From DATEJJ01 sp039649115 (lineage in GTDB: Bacteria; Actinomycetota; Actinomycetes; Mycobacteriales; Micromonosporaceae): a stretch of DNA of 7,675 nucleotides. The stretch spans positions 1 to 7,675 of the forward strand of contig JBBWZQ010000402.1 of assembly GCA_039649115.1 (NCBI GenBank). Direction: 5' to 3'. The notes below the pieces were generated by a model that was given only the letters and a program-made list of their open reading frames with translations, was not told the DNA's origin and searched no databases. The translations under genes and the position numbers were made by a program. Shown piece after piece: positions 1 to 5,591 of this stretch. Every line of letters begins with the position of its first letter. The first letter of the stretch is position 1.

Positions 1-1297
1 TGGCCTGGCGGATCCACCAGGTGGCGTAGGTGGAGAACTTGTAGCCCTTGGTGTAGTCGAACTTCTCGACCGCGCGGATCAGGCCCAGGTTGCCCTCCTG
101 GATCAGGTCCAGGAACGCCATGCCCCGGCCCGTGTACCGCTTGGCCAGCGACACCACCAGCCGCAGGTTGGCCTCGAGCAGGTGGTTCTTGGCCCGCTCG
201 CCGTCCCGCGAGATCCAGAGCAGGTCGCGGTTCATCGGGGTGGGGAGCTTCTCCTCGCCCTCCTCGGCCGCGCGCAGCCGCTCGCCCGCGTACAGGCCGG
301 CCTCGATCCGTTTGGCCAGCTCGACCTCCTGCTCGGCGTTGAGCAGCGGTACCTTGCCGATCTGCTTGAGGTAGGCGCGTACCGAGTCGGCGGAGGCGGT
401 CAGCTCGGCGTCCCGCCGGGCCTGCTTGAGCGCCTCGGACTCCTCGTCGTCCCAGTCGAAGTCGTCGGCGTCGGCCTCGGCGTCCGCTTCGGCCTCGGCG
501 GCCAGTTCCGCGGGCTCGTCGACCACCACGTCTTCCAGGTCGGCGGCGAGTGCCTCCGGGTCCAGCTCGACGTCTTCGATCTCCTGGGCGGCCGGGTCGC
601 CGGGCGCGGCAGCGACCTCGCCGGGTGGCGTCTCGCCGGGCGTCGCCGGTGCGCCGGCCGGCTTCGCCGGTGCCTTGGTCGCCTTGGCGGCCTTGCCGGC
701 CGGGTCGGCGGTTGCTGTCTTGGCCACCTTCGCGGCTCCCCGAGCTGCCCTGCCCGCCGACTCCGGCCGCTTCACCGCGGACTCCGCCTCCTGATCCTCG
801 TGAGTGGCCACCTTGGCGGCGGGCGCCGGCGCGGCCGGCGGCGGGGCGGGCGGCGTGGCCGGGGACGGCGACGGCGACTCCGGGCTGTCCGGCACGACCT
901 TGAGCGCGCGGATCGGCTGCGGGTCGTCCGGACTGGGCGCCTGCTTGGGCGGTGTGCGCTTGCCGGCCGCCTTCGCCGCCTCGGCGGCCTCGGGAGGCCG
1001 GCGGGCGGCGGTCGCCGGCGGCGTCGCCTTGGCGGTGGCCGCCTTCGAGGCGGGTGTGGCCGCACGGGCCGCAGCGACCCTCCGGCGGCTACTAGCTGAA
1101 TCGTCCACGGTGACTGTCACCCCCGCCTCGGCGAGCGTACGGAGCAGTTTCTTGGCTTGGCTCGGTGTCACGTCGGCGTTCTCGACAGCCATCGCGACCT
1201 GTGCGGATGTCAGCTGGCCTCCGGAACCGCCGGCGTGCGCGAGCAGCTCGTCGACGAGTACGCGCACGTCGGCGCCGGATTGGCGGGCTTCAGTCAC
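1..1297 (-). CDS. sigA: Primary (group 1) RNA polymerase sigma factor, SigA/HrdB type, 5' part only
   Basis: This is the housekeeping sigma factor that directs RNA polymerase to most promoters. 432 codons are visible without a stop; the C-terminus (rest of region 2.4, regions 3 and 4) lies beyond the left edge. Residues about 13-66 fit a region 1.1 pattern (QLTSAQVAMAVENADVTPSQ, then LLRTLAEAGVTV). Residues about 70-300 are a low-complexity Ala/Pro/Lys linker that becomes strongly acidic. Region 1.2 starts near residue 304 (DSVRAYLKQIGKVPLLNAEQ). Region 2 runs from about 373 (LLEANLRLVVSLAKRYTGRG, DLIQEGNLGLIRAVEKFDYT) to 432, ending in KFSTYATWWIRQA. The GTG start is chosen because GGAAGG (1304-1309) sits six bases upstream and the region 1.1 pattern follows. 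An HrdB-like full length of about 510-520 residues is inferred. The long linker and group 1 motifs argue against an alternative sigma factor. Confidence 0.97.
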   Translation of the reverse strand, partial: MTEARQSGADVRVLVDELLAHAGGSGGQLTSAQVAMAVENADVTPSQAKKLLRTLAEAGVTVTVDDSASSRRRVAAARAATPASKAATAKATPPATAARRPPEAAEAAKAAGKRTPPKQAPSPDDPQPIRALKVVPDSPESPSPSPATPPAPPPAAPAPAAKVATHEDQEAESAVKRPESAGRAARGAAKVAKTATADPAGKAAKATKAPAKPAGAPATPGETPPGEVAAAPGDPAAQEIEDVELDPEALAADLEDVVVDEPAELAAEAEADAEADADDFDWDDEESEALKQARRDAELTASADSVRAYLKQIGKVPLLNAEQEVELAKRIEAGLYAGERLRAAEEGEEKLPTPMNRDLLWISRDGERAKNHLLEANLRLVVSLAKRYTGRGMAFLDLIQEGNLGLIRAVEKFDYTKGYKFSTYATWWIRQA

Positions 1298-1423
1298 GAA
1301 CGACCTTCCGGTGGCGAAAAACGAGCATTGCCGGTCCGGCCAACGTAGCGCGCAGAACGCCTCCACGCCGAGTGCTCGGACCATCCTTGTCGAGTTCGGA
1401 GAGCCCTTACCCCCTGGGCCCGG

Positions 1424-1444
1424 CCCGCCCCGTGGCGGGGCGGG
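1424..1444 (-). repeat. Perfect 9-bp hairpin in the predicted sigA leader
   Basis: CCCGCCCCG at 1424-1432 is the exact reverse complement of 1436-1444, with a three-base loop, all G-C pairs. It lies about 130 bases upstream of the sigA start and downstream of the TACAAT candidate, so it would be transcribed in the 5' leader. It has no T-run in either direction, so it is not a canonical intrinsic terminator. It could be a pause, attenuator or RNA-stability element; its role is not shown by the sequence. Confidence 0.55.
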
Positions 1445-1471
1445 AAGATCCATGGTGCGCAGGCAGCGTGA

Positions 1472-1477
1472 ATTGTA
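1472..1477 (-). promoter_or_regulatory. Possible -10 element of the sigA promoter (TACAAT)
   Basis: On the minus strand the hexamer TACAAT matches five of six bases of the TATAAT consensus, which is rare in DNA this GC-rich. Transcription would start near 1465 and give a sigA leader of roughly 165 nt. No good -35 hexamer is visible 16-18 bases upstream; the sequence there reads around CCGTCG. The position is right for sigA, but without a -35 the call is tentative. Confidence 0.35.
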
Positions 1478-1584
1478 GCGCCGTCCGCGCCGAACGACGG
1501 AGCAGCCGCGCATGATCGGTACGCGCGGCCGGCCCCGCGATCGGCTAGGAGGATGGTACCCATTGGATCGTGAAAGGGGTGCCC

Positions 1585-2397
1585 ATGCCGGTTGAGGTCG
1601 CGAAGCTGCTCGACATCGCGTTGGAGGTGGTTGGCGGAGCGGCTGACCTGGCGCTGGCCATGCGTACCGACGCGATCCATGACGTGTCGACCAAGAGCAC
1701 CCGTACCGACGTCGTGACAGCGGCCGACCGGGCGGTCGAACGGTACGTGATCGAGGGGCTGCACCGGCGCCGCCCCGGGGACGCGATCCTGGGCGAGGAG
1801 TCGGGCGAGTCGAGCGCGCTTTCCGCCAGCGGTGACCGGGTCCGCTGGATCCTCGACCCGATCGACGGGACGGTGAACTACCTGTACGGCATCCCGCTGT
1901 ACGGGGTGTCGCTGGCCGCCGAGGTGGACGGGGTGGTGGTCGCCGGGGTGGTGCGCAACGCGGCCAGCGACGAGCTGTGGAGCGCGGTGCGCGGCGGCGG
2001 CGCGTTCCGGGCCGGGCGGCGCCTGTCCGGCTCGCCGGTCACCGAGCTGAGCCAGAGCCTGATCGGCACCGGCTTCGGCTACGACGCGCGGCGGCGGGTA
2101 CACCAGGCGGCCGTGGTGGCCCGGCTGCTCCCGGTGGTCCGCGACATCCGCCGGCTCGGCGCCGCCTCGATCGACCTGTGCTTCGCCGCCGAGGGCCGGC
2201 TGGACGGGTACTTCGAAAAGGGTCTGAACCTGTGGGACCACGCGGCCGGCGGCCTGGTCGCGGCCGAGGCCGGGCTGACCGTCAGCGGCCTCGCGGGCGC
2301 GCCGCCGGGCCCGGATCTGGTCATCGCGGCGCCCGCGGGCATCTTCCAGCCGTTGCACGACGTCCTGGTGCGCCTGGACGCCGCGGGCGGCCCATAA
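1585..2397 (+). CDS. suhB: Inositol monophosphatase family protein (SuhB-like)
   Basis: This is a Mg2+/Li+-sensitive phosphatase of the IMPase superfamily, expected in the cytoplasm to hydrolyse inositol-1-phosphate or a related sugar phosphate; in actinobacteria this feeds phosphatidylinositol and mycothiol synthesis. It has 270 residues, normal for the family. Metal-binding motifs are intact: GEES (E71), ILDPIDGT (D91, D94) and LWDHAAG (D218). TKSTRTDVVTAAD at about 36-48 is the usual N-terminal substrate/metal loop. ATG 1585 is preferred because AAAGGGG lies five bases upstream; an in-frame GTG at 1570 would add MKGVP and lacks a spaced ribosome binding site. The gene converges on cei with only 10 bases between stop codons. 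The symbol follows the M. tuberculosis Rv2701c position beside sigA and cei. The exact substrate cannot be read from sequence; histidinol-phosphatase or FBPase activity is possible in this superfamily. Confidence 0.92.
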   Translation: MPVEVAKLLDIALEVVGGAADLALAMRTDAIHDVSTKSTRTDVVTAADRAVERYVIEGLHRRRPGDAILGEESGESSALSASGDRVRWILDPIDGTVNYLYGIPLYGVSLAAEVDGVVVAGVVRNAASDELWSAVRGGGAFRAGRRLSGSPVTELSQSLIGTGFGYDARRRVHQAAVVARLLPVVRDIRRLGAASIDLCFAAEGRLDGYFEKGLNLWDHAAGGLVAAEAGLTVSGLAGAPPGPDLVIAAPAGIFQPLHDVLVRLDAAGGP

Positions 2398-2407
2398 GGG
2401 GGTACGG

Positions 2408-2935
2408 TCAGCGCGCCGTGTCGCAGGTGCCCGGCGGTGGCGAGGGGTTGCCTAGCTGGGCGATCGCCGCGTGCACGTCGGTCGGGGTGCCCAGCGCCCG
2501 GTACTTGGCACCGAGGGTCACGTCGATGACGTCGTCGGTGCGCTTGATGATGAACTGCAGATCGGCGTCGCCGAGGAAGTAGGCGTTGACGACCGAGGCC
2601 GCGGCGACCTCCTTCGGCCCGTACTGGATCAGCGCGATGCCCTTGTACGCCTTGGTGTCCTTGACCTTGCCGACGGTGAACTTGCGGCTCTTGAAGTCCT
2701 CGGCGGCGGCACCGGCCAGGCCGGTCCGGTTCGTGCCGTTGTACACGTTGAGTTTGATCTTGTTCTCGTCCGGCAGCGGCTTCGTCTTGATCGGCACGGA
2801 GTTGGGCGGGCATGATCCCGCGCCGTAGGAGGCGCTGCTCTGCTTGTCGCGCACGATCGCCATGACCACCAGCACGACAGCGCAGATCACCAGCGCCGAG
2901 ATCAGCACGAGGGCCCGTACCCGCGCAAGGCTCAT
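2408..2935 (-). CDS. cei: Envelope integrity protein Cei (LytR C-terminal domain)
   Basis: This is a 175-residue single-pass membrane protein. The N-terminus has a short basic start (MSLARVR) and a hydrophobic segment at about 8-28, then a linker and a LytR_C-type domain at about 58-150 (IKLNVYNGTNRTGLAGAAA, then FKSRKFTVGKV, IQYGPKE, DVIDVTLGAKY). The topology puts the domain outside the membrane. C42 and C171 flank the domain and could form a disulfide. In M. tuberculosis the same-position gene Rv2700 (Cei) is described as needed for cell envelope integrity; its biochemical role is unknown to me. It lacks the catalytic LytR-CpsA-Psr domain, so it is not a wall-polymer ligase by itself. The ATG start has a GGGGAG ribosome binding site five bases upstream. 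It is divergent from DUF4193 across 399 bases and convergent with suhB. Confidence 0.88.
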   Translation of the reverse strand: MSLARVRALVLISALVICAVVLVVMAIVRDKQSSASYGAGSCPPNSVPIKTKPLPDENKIKLNVYNGTNRTGLAGAAAEDFKSRKFTVGKVKDTKAYKGIALIQYGPKEVAAASVVNAYFLGDADLQFIIKRTDDVIDVTLGAKYRALGTPTDVHAAIAQLGNPSPPPGTCDTAR

Positions 2936-3205
2936 ATCAGCTCCCCGTACACCTGTCTCATCCGCTTATGTAACATCTGTCGGCCTGTCCCCACCGGGAT
3001 CCGACGCCGCCGAGGTTAACTCCTGGCGCCCCGCTCCGCCGGCAATCCGGCCGGCTGCGTCGGCGTGCCGGCTGCAAGCAGATGTCACACACCCTACCTT
3101 TGTGTCGCCTCAGTCACAGTGGGAACAACTATGGGGGTGCGGGCGTACAAGTCTGCCGCGAGGGCGGTAAGGTACCGCGCTCGCCGGGTAGTTTCGCGGC
3201 CGTGT

Positions 3206-3221
3206 GGTGGACTTGTCCACC
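3206..3221. promoter_or_regulatory. 16-bp palindrome, candidate operator or DnaA-box-like site
   Basis: GGTGGACTTGTCCACC is a perfect 7+2+7 inverted repeat. The right part, TTGTCCACC (3213-3221), matches eight of nine bases of the actinobacterial DnaA box TTGTCCACA. The two-base centre cannot form an RNA hairpin loop without opening the stem, which favours a DNA-binding dyad. It lies about 28 bases upstream of the CATAAT hexamer, where an activator or repressor could act on the DUF4193 promoter. The binding protein is unknown. Confidence 0.45.
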
Positions 3222-3249
3222 GTGCTTCCAGGACATGCCGGTGACGCCG

Positions 3250-3255
3250 CATAAT
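3250..3255 (+). promoter_or_regulatory. Possible -10 element for the DUF4193 gene (CATAAT)
   Basis: CATAAT matches five of six bases of TATAAT and stands out in this GC-rich DNA. Transcription would begin near 3262 and give a leader of about 70 nt that contains the GGGAG ribosome binding site. The -35 region (TTCCAG at about 3226, 18-base spacing) is a poor match, so the promoter may depend on an activator or be mis-called. Confidence 0.3.
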
Positions 3256-3334
3256 CGGCGCCGCACGCGGGCAAGGAAACACGTTGGTCCGGCGTTGCAC
3301 CGGGCGCGATTTGGATTACGGGAGCGTGACACCG

Positions 3335-3631
3335 ATGGCCACCGACTACGACGCCCCGCGTCGAGAAGAGGTCGACCTCGGCGAGGACAGCCTGGAAGAG
3401 CTCAAGGCACGGCGCGTCGATGCGCAGTCTGCCGTCGTCGACGTGGACGAGACCGACGTCTCGGAGAGTTTCGAGCTTCCGGGCGCCGACCTCGCCGACG
3501 AGGAGCTGACCGTCAAGGTCCTGCCGATGCAGGCGGACGAGTTCCGCTGTGCCCGCTGTTTCCTCGTGCACCACCGCAGCCAGCTTGCGGTGGAGCGGAA
3601 CGGGGAGCTCATCTGTCGGGAATGTGTCTGA
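3335..3631 (+). CDS. DUF4193 family protein, small zinc-ribbon-like
   Basis: This 98-residue protein matches the actinobacterial DUF4193 family (M. tuberculosis Rv2699c, about 100 residues). Residues 1-62 are acidic, containing LGEDSLEELKARR and SFELPGADLADEELTV. The C-terminal third has two CxxC pairs, CARC (C72, C75) and CREC (C94, C97), separated by HHRSQL and a short hairpin-like stretch, as expected for a structural zinc site. The start is ATG 3335 because MATDYDAP gives the family length and GGGAG lies ten bases upstream; reading back to GTG 3284 adds 17 unconserved residues. A hairpin begins 11 bases after the stop. The function is not known; the zinc-ribbon form and acidic N-terminus would suit a protein that binds RNA polymerase or another protein, but that is speculation. 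Confidence 0.9.
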   Translation: MATDYDAPRREEVDLGEDSLEELKARRVDAQSAVVDVDETDVSESFELPGADLADEELTVKVLPMQADEFRCARCFLVHHRSQLAVERNGELICRECV

Positions 3632-3642
3632 CAGATCGGGGG

Positions 3643-3665
3643 CGGTCACGCCGCAGGCGTGGCTG
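3643..3665 (+). terminator. GC-rich hairpin after the DUF4193 gene
   Basis: CACGCC (3647-3652) pairs with GGCGTG (3656-3661) around a three-base loop. The stem extends outward by four more pairs, two of them G-T wobbles, to 3643/3665. It starts 11 bases after the DUF4193 stop codon, where a transcription terminator is expected. It is followed by ATTGGTCC and not a T-run, which is common for actinobacterial hairpin terminators but weakens the call. Confidence 0.45.
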
Positions 3666-3668
3666 ATT

Positions 3669-3705
3669 GGTCCTGCCGTGCGGTGGGAACATGGGCGGCA
3701 GGACC
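3669..3705. repeat. Perfect 10-bp inverted repeat upstream of the EcsC-like gene
   Basis: GGTCCTGCCG (3669-3678) is the exact reverse complement of 3696-3705, with a 17-base spacer. It lies three bases after the preceding hairpin and ends 32 bases before the ATG at 3738. It could be a second terminator stem, a 5'-leader hairpin of the downstream gene, or a spaced operator. No T-run follows. Confidence 0.55.
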
Positions 3706-3737
3706 CTGGAAAGCAGCACCTTGGGGAAGGGAGAGTC

Positions 3738-4598
3738 ATGAGCGAGCCGGATACGCCGGATACGTCGGACGTGTCCGCCACGGTGGCCGCGCTGACCTCT
3801 GAGGAGCTCGACCAGTCCGAGCGGCGCCGGCTGCTCGGCCGGCTCGCCGCCCAGGTGAAGGCACGCGGCGTCGGCGATCTGTTCCGGCCCCGGGCCGCGC
3901 TGCGCTGGATCACCGACATGGTCGGCGACGTGGCGCCCCACCTGCCGATCCGCGACCTGTCCACGCTGCAGCGGCACTTTCCGGACCTGGACCGCGAGGC
4001 GCTCGCCGACCGGCTGGTGCGCAACGCGGCGTTCACCACGGCGGCGATCGGCGCGGCCGGCGGCGGGGTGGCCGCGATCGAGTGGGTGGCCACGCCGACC
4101 CTGCTCTCCGCGCCCGTGTTGCTGGCCGCGGAGACCGTCGTCGTGGTGGCGATCGAGATCAAGCTGATCGGCGAGCTGCACGAGGTGTACGGCTCGCCCA
4201 TTTCCGGCTCGCGCACCCAGCGGGGCGTGGCGCTGGTGCAGGCCTGGGCGCAGCGGCGCGGCGTGAACCCGATGCTGCCGGGCACCGGGGTGACCGCGAT
4301 CCTGGGCACCGCCGTCCGCCGGGAGCTGCGCGACCGGCTGCTGCGCCGGTTCGGGCGCAACCTCACCACGTACGGGCCGATGCTCACCGGTGCGGCCGTC
4401 GCGAGCTACCTCAACCGGCGCGCCACGATCGCGCTCGCCGAACACATCCGCCGCGACCTCACCGACTCGGCCCGCACCCAGGCGATCAACCGCTGGCCGA
4501 CCGTGCCGGTCCAGGGTGAGCCGGTCTCTGGTCCGCCCGCCGCTGACGCACCGCGGCAAGCAGCGCTTCCGCCAGCCGAGCCGGCCGACGGGCGCTGA
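3738..4598 (+). CDS. Uncharacterised protein, possibly EcsC-like, with a central hydrophobic region
   Basis: I do not firmly recognise this 286-residue protein. Residues 1-60 are polar and charged. A helical region follows (LQRHFPDLDREALADRLVRN, 77-96), then a long hydrophobic stretch at about 97-145 with AAIGAAGGG and LLSAPVLLAAETVVVVAIEI. It continues as IKLIGELHEVYG (141-152), which resembles the 'lr.I.eiA..YG' pattern of the EcsC family; that link is by eye only. A second hydrophobic patch lies at about 211-235, among Arg-rich segments, and the tail is Pro/Ala-rich. The ATG start has a GGGAAGGGAG ribosome binding site. It follows DUF4193 by 106 bases with two hairpins between, so it may be transcribed separately. 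Its last 37 codons overlap the 3' end of the convergent DUF3093 gene. It is absent from the corresponding mycobacterial order as I recall it. Confidence 0.8.
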   Translation: MSEPDTPDTSDVSATVAALTSEELDQSERRRLLGRLAAQVKARGVGDLFRPRAALRWITDMVGDVAPHLPIRDLSTLQRHFPDLDREALADRLVRNAAFTTAAIGAAGGGVAAIEWVATPTLLSAPVLLAAETVVVVAIEIKLIGELHEVYGSPISGSRTQRGVALVQAWAQRRGVNPMLPGTGVTAILGTAVRRELRDRLLRRFGRNLTTYGPMLTGAAVASYLNRRATIALAEHIRRDLTDSARTQAINRWPTVPVQGEPVSGPPAADAPRQAALPPAEPADGR

Positions 4599-5067
4599 CC
4601 ACCCAGTACGGCGTGGGGTCGGCCGGGTCGTCGAGGACCACGAGCACCGCGCCGCGCAGCCACGGCCGCTGCACGACGAACGCGGCCGGGTCGGCCCGCG
4701 GCCCGAGCGCCTCCCGCTTCGCCTCGCCGTCCAACACGCCGACCTCGCGGATGAAACCTACGGGCAGCCGCGCGTCGTCCACCCGGAACTCGCCGTCCTC
4801 CACCGCGACCCGGATCCGCCCCAACCACCACAGCCCCAGCGCCGTCACGGGCAGCAGGACCAGGTACGGGATCCACGTCGCGAAGCCGGGCGCGCCGAGG
4901 AACACCTCGGCGGACAGCAGGCCGGCCAGCGCCAGCGCGGCGAGCCACATCCACCACGGTGCGAGCAGGCGCTCGGCGTAGCCCGGCGCGGGTGGGGCGT
5001 GCTCGCCTCGCGCTCCAACGCTCGCGCCGGAGCGGTCAGCTGACGCTCGCCCGGGGTCCTGTGCCAC
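4486..5067 (-). CDS. DUF3093 family membrane protein
   Basis: This 193-residue protein fits DUF3093 (M. tuberculosis Rv2698 position). Two transmembrane helices lie at about 36-54 (WWMWLAALALAGLLSAEVFL) and 63-82 (ATWIPYLVLLPVTALGLWWL). A cytoplasmic domain follows: IRVAVEDGEFRVDDARLPVG, FIREVGVLDGEA, RPWLRGAVLVVLDDPADPTP, YWVVSARRPARLAEAL. The tail (about 175-193) is low-complexity. The function is unknown. The GTG start at 5067 is the only candidate upstream of the first helix: the next in-frame start, M40, would cut into it. Residues 1-26 use more A/T at third positions than the rest, so the true N-terminus is less certain. There is no spaced ribosome binding site, and a TAGCCT hexamer at leaderless distance lies upstream. 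The 3' end overlaps the convergent EcsC-like gene by 113 bases, including the conserved final helix. Confidence 0.85.
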   Translation of the reverse strand: MAQDPGRASADRSGASVGARGEHAPPAPGYAERLLAPWWMWLAALALAGLLSAEVFLGAPGFATWIPYLVLLPVTALGLWWLGRIRVAVEDGEFRVDDARLPVGFIREVGVLDGEAKREALGPRADPAAFVVQRPWLRGAVLVVLDDPADPTPYWVVSARRPARLAEALLAAVRQRRADQRPAHPGPARSASG

Positions 5068-5096
5068 CCCGTGAGGCTATCCGGCACGATGGACGC
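5068..5096. promoter_or_regulatory. 29-bp divergent region with two possible leaderless -10 elements
   Basis: Only 29 bases separate the GTG starts of DUF3093 (5067, minus) and dut (5097, plus). Neither gene has a Shine-Dalgarno sequence at a usable distance. On the minus strand TAGCCT (5079-5074) ends six bases before the DUF3093 GTG. On the plus strand CACGAT (5085-5090) ends six bases before the dut GTG. That spacing is what leaderless actinobacterial transcripts show. Neither hexamer is a strong consensus match and the -35 regions would lie within the opposite gene's first codons. Confidence 0.4.
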
Positions 5097-5591
5097 GTGA
5101 GCACCGAGATACCTGTGGCAGTGCGCCAGCTGCACGCCGACCTTCCGCTGCCCGGGTACGCGCACCCCGGCGACGCGGGTGCCGACCTGGTCGCGGCGCA
5201 GCATGTGGAGATCGCCCCGGGTGCCCGGGCGCTGGTACCGACCGGGGTGGCGATCGCGCTGCCCGAGGGGTACGTGGGCCTGGTGCATCCGCGCTCCGGA
5301 CTGGCCGACCGCCTCGGTGTCACCGTGCTGAACGCGCCGGGTACCGTCGATGCCGGGTACCGGGGCGAGATCCTGGTCAACCTGATCAACCACGACCGTA
5401 CGAACACGGCGAAGATCTCCCGTGGCGATCGGATCGCGCAACTTGTCGTACAGCGGGTGGAGCGGGCAAACTTCCTCGCCGTCGACGAGCTTCCCGGGTC
5501 GGTGCGCGGGACCGGCGGCCACGGGTCAACGGGCGGCCACGTGGATCTGGTCCCGGACCAGCGTGACCGCGGACGAAAGGATGCTCAGTGA
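5097..5591 (+). CDS. dut: Deoxyuridine 5'-triphosphate nucleotidohydrolase (dUTPase)
   Basis: Dut hydrolyses dUTP to dUMP and pyrophosphate, keeping uracil out of DNA and supplying dUMP for thymidylate synthesis; it works as a cytoplasmic homotrimer. All five trimeric dUTPase motifs are present in 164 residues: I DAGADL (26-31), II PRSGLA (65-70), III NAPGTVDAGYRGE (79-91, catalytic D85, uracil-pocket Y88), IV RGDRIAQLVVQ (109-119) and V GTGGHGSTGG (138-147). Motif V carries His where many bacteria have Phe, as in the mycobacterial enzyme. About 17 residues follow motif V (ending RDRGRKDAQ), an unconserved tail. The GTG start (then STEIPV) aligns with other actinobacterial enzymes and appears leaderless. 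The stop TGA overlaps the next gene's GTG by four bases (5588-5591), so translation of dut and DUF3710 is probably coupled. Confidence 0.97.
   Translation: MSTEIPVAVRQLHADLPLPGYAHPGDAGADLVAAQHVEIAPGARALVPTGVAIALPEGYVGLVHPRSGLADRLGVTVLNAPGTVDAGYRGEILVNLINHDRTNTAKISRGDRIAQLVVQRVERANFLAVDELPGSVRGTGGHGSTGGHVDLVPDQRDRGRKDAQ

Larger units (their letters stand above)
1298..1584. other. Divergent intergenic region between sigA and suhB
   Basis: These 287 bases separate the divergent starts of sigA and suhB. I see no supported gene in them. They hold a possible sigA -10 element (1472-1477, minus), a strong GC hairpin (1424-1444) that would lie in the sigA leader, an AGGAGG (1547-1552) with no properly spaced start codon, and the probable suhB ribosome binding site AAAGGGG just before 1585. 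In M. tuberculosis ppgK lies between sigA and suhB; it is absent here. Confidence 0.7.
2936..3334. other. Divergent intergenic region between cei and the DUF4193 gene
   Basis: No gene is supported in these 399 bases, which are less GC-rich than the flanks. On the cei side there are three CTGTC pentamers (2953, 2977 and 2985, plus strand) and a 9-bp dyad ATGTAACAT (2968-2976). On the DUF4193 side there are two GTCACA hexamers (3084-3089 and 3113-3118), a 16-bp palindrome (3206-3221), a -10-like CATAAT (3250-3255) and a ribosome binding site GGGAG (3320-3324) ten bases before the DUF4193 ATG. This is the longest non-coding stretch in the window and probably holds both promoters. Confidence 0.65.

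Noticed and set aside
484..820. Repetitive Ala/Pro/Lys and Glu/Ala/Asp codons in sigA as a possible insertion or decayed segment
   Set aside because: The frame is continuous with no stop or frameshift, and long low-complexity linkers before region 1.2 are normal for actinobacterial HrdB/SigA proteins.
182..1099. 305-codon Arg/Gly/Leu-rich open frame on the plus strand
   Set aside because: It is the complement of the low-complexity linker of sigA; the minus-strand reading has clear sigma factor regions 1.1, 1.2 and 2.
1294..2358. Long open frame (354 codons) on the minus strand opposite suhB
   Set aside because: It lies antisense to an intact IMPase gene with all catalytic motifs. Its translation is Arg/Ala/Gly/Pro-rich without domain features, as expected from a shadow frame in high-GC DNA.
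3609..4559. 316-codon minus-strand frame opposite the EcsC-like gene
   Set aside because: It is His/Arg/Gly-rich with no start context. The plus-strand frame has a strong ribosome binding site, hydrophobic segments and better third-position bias.
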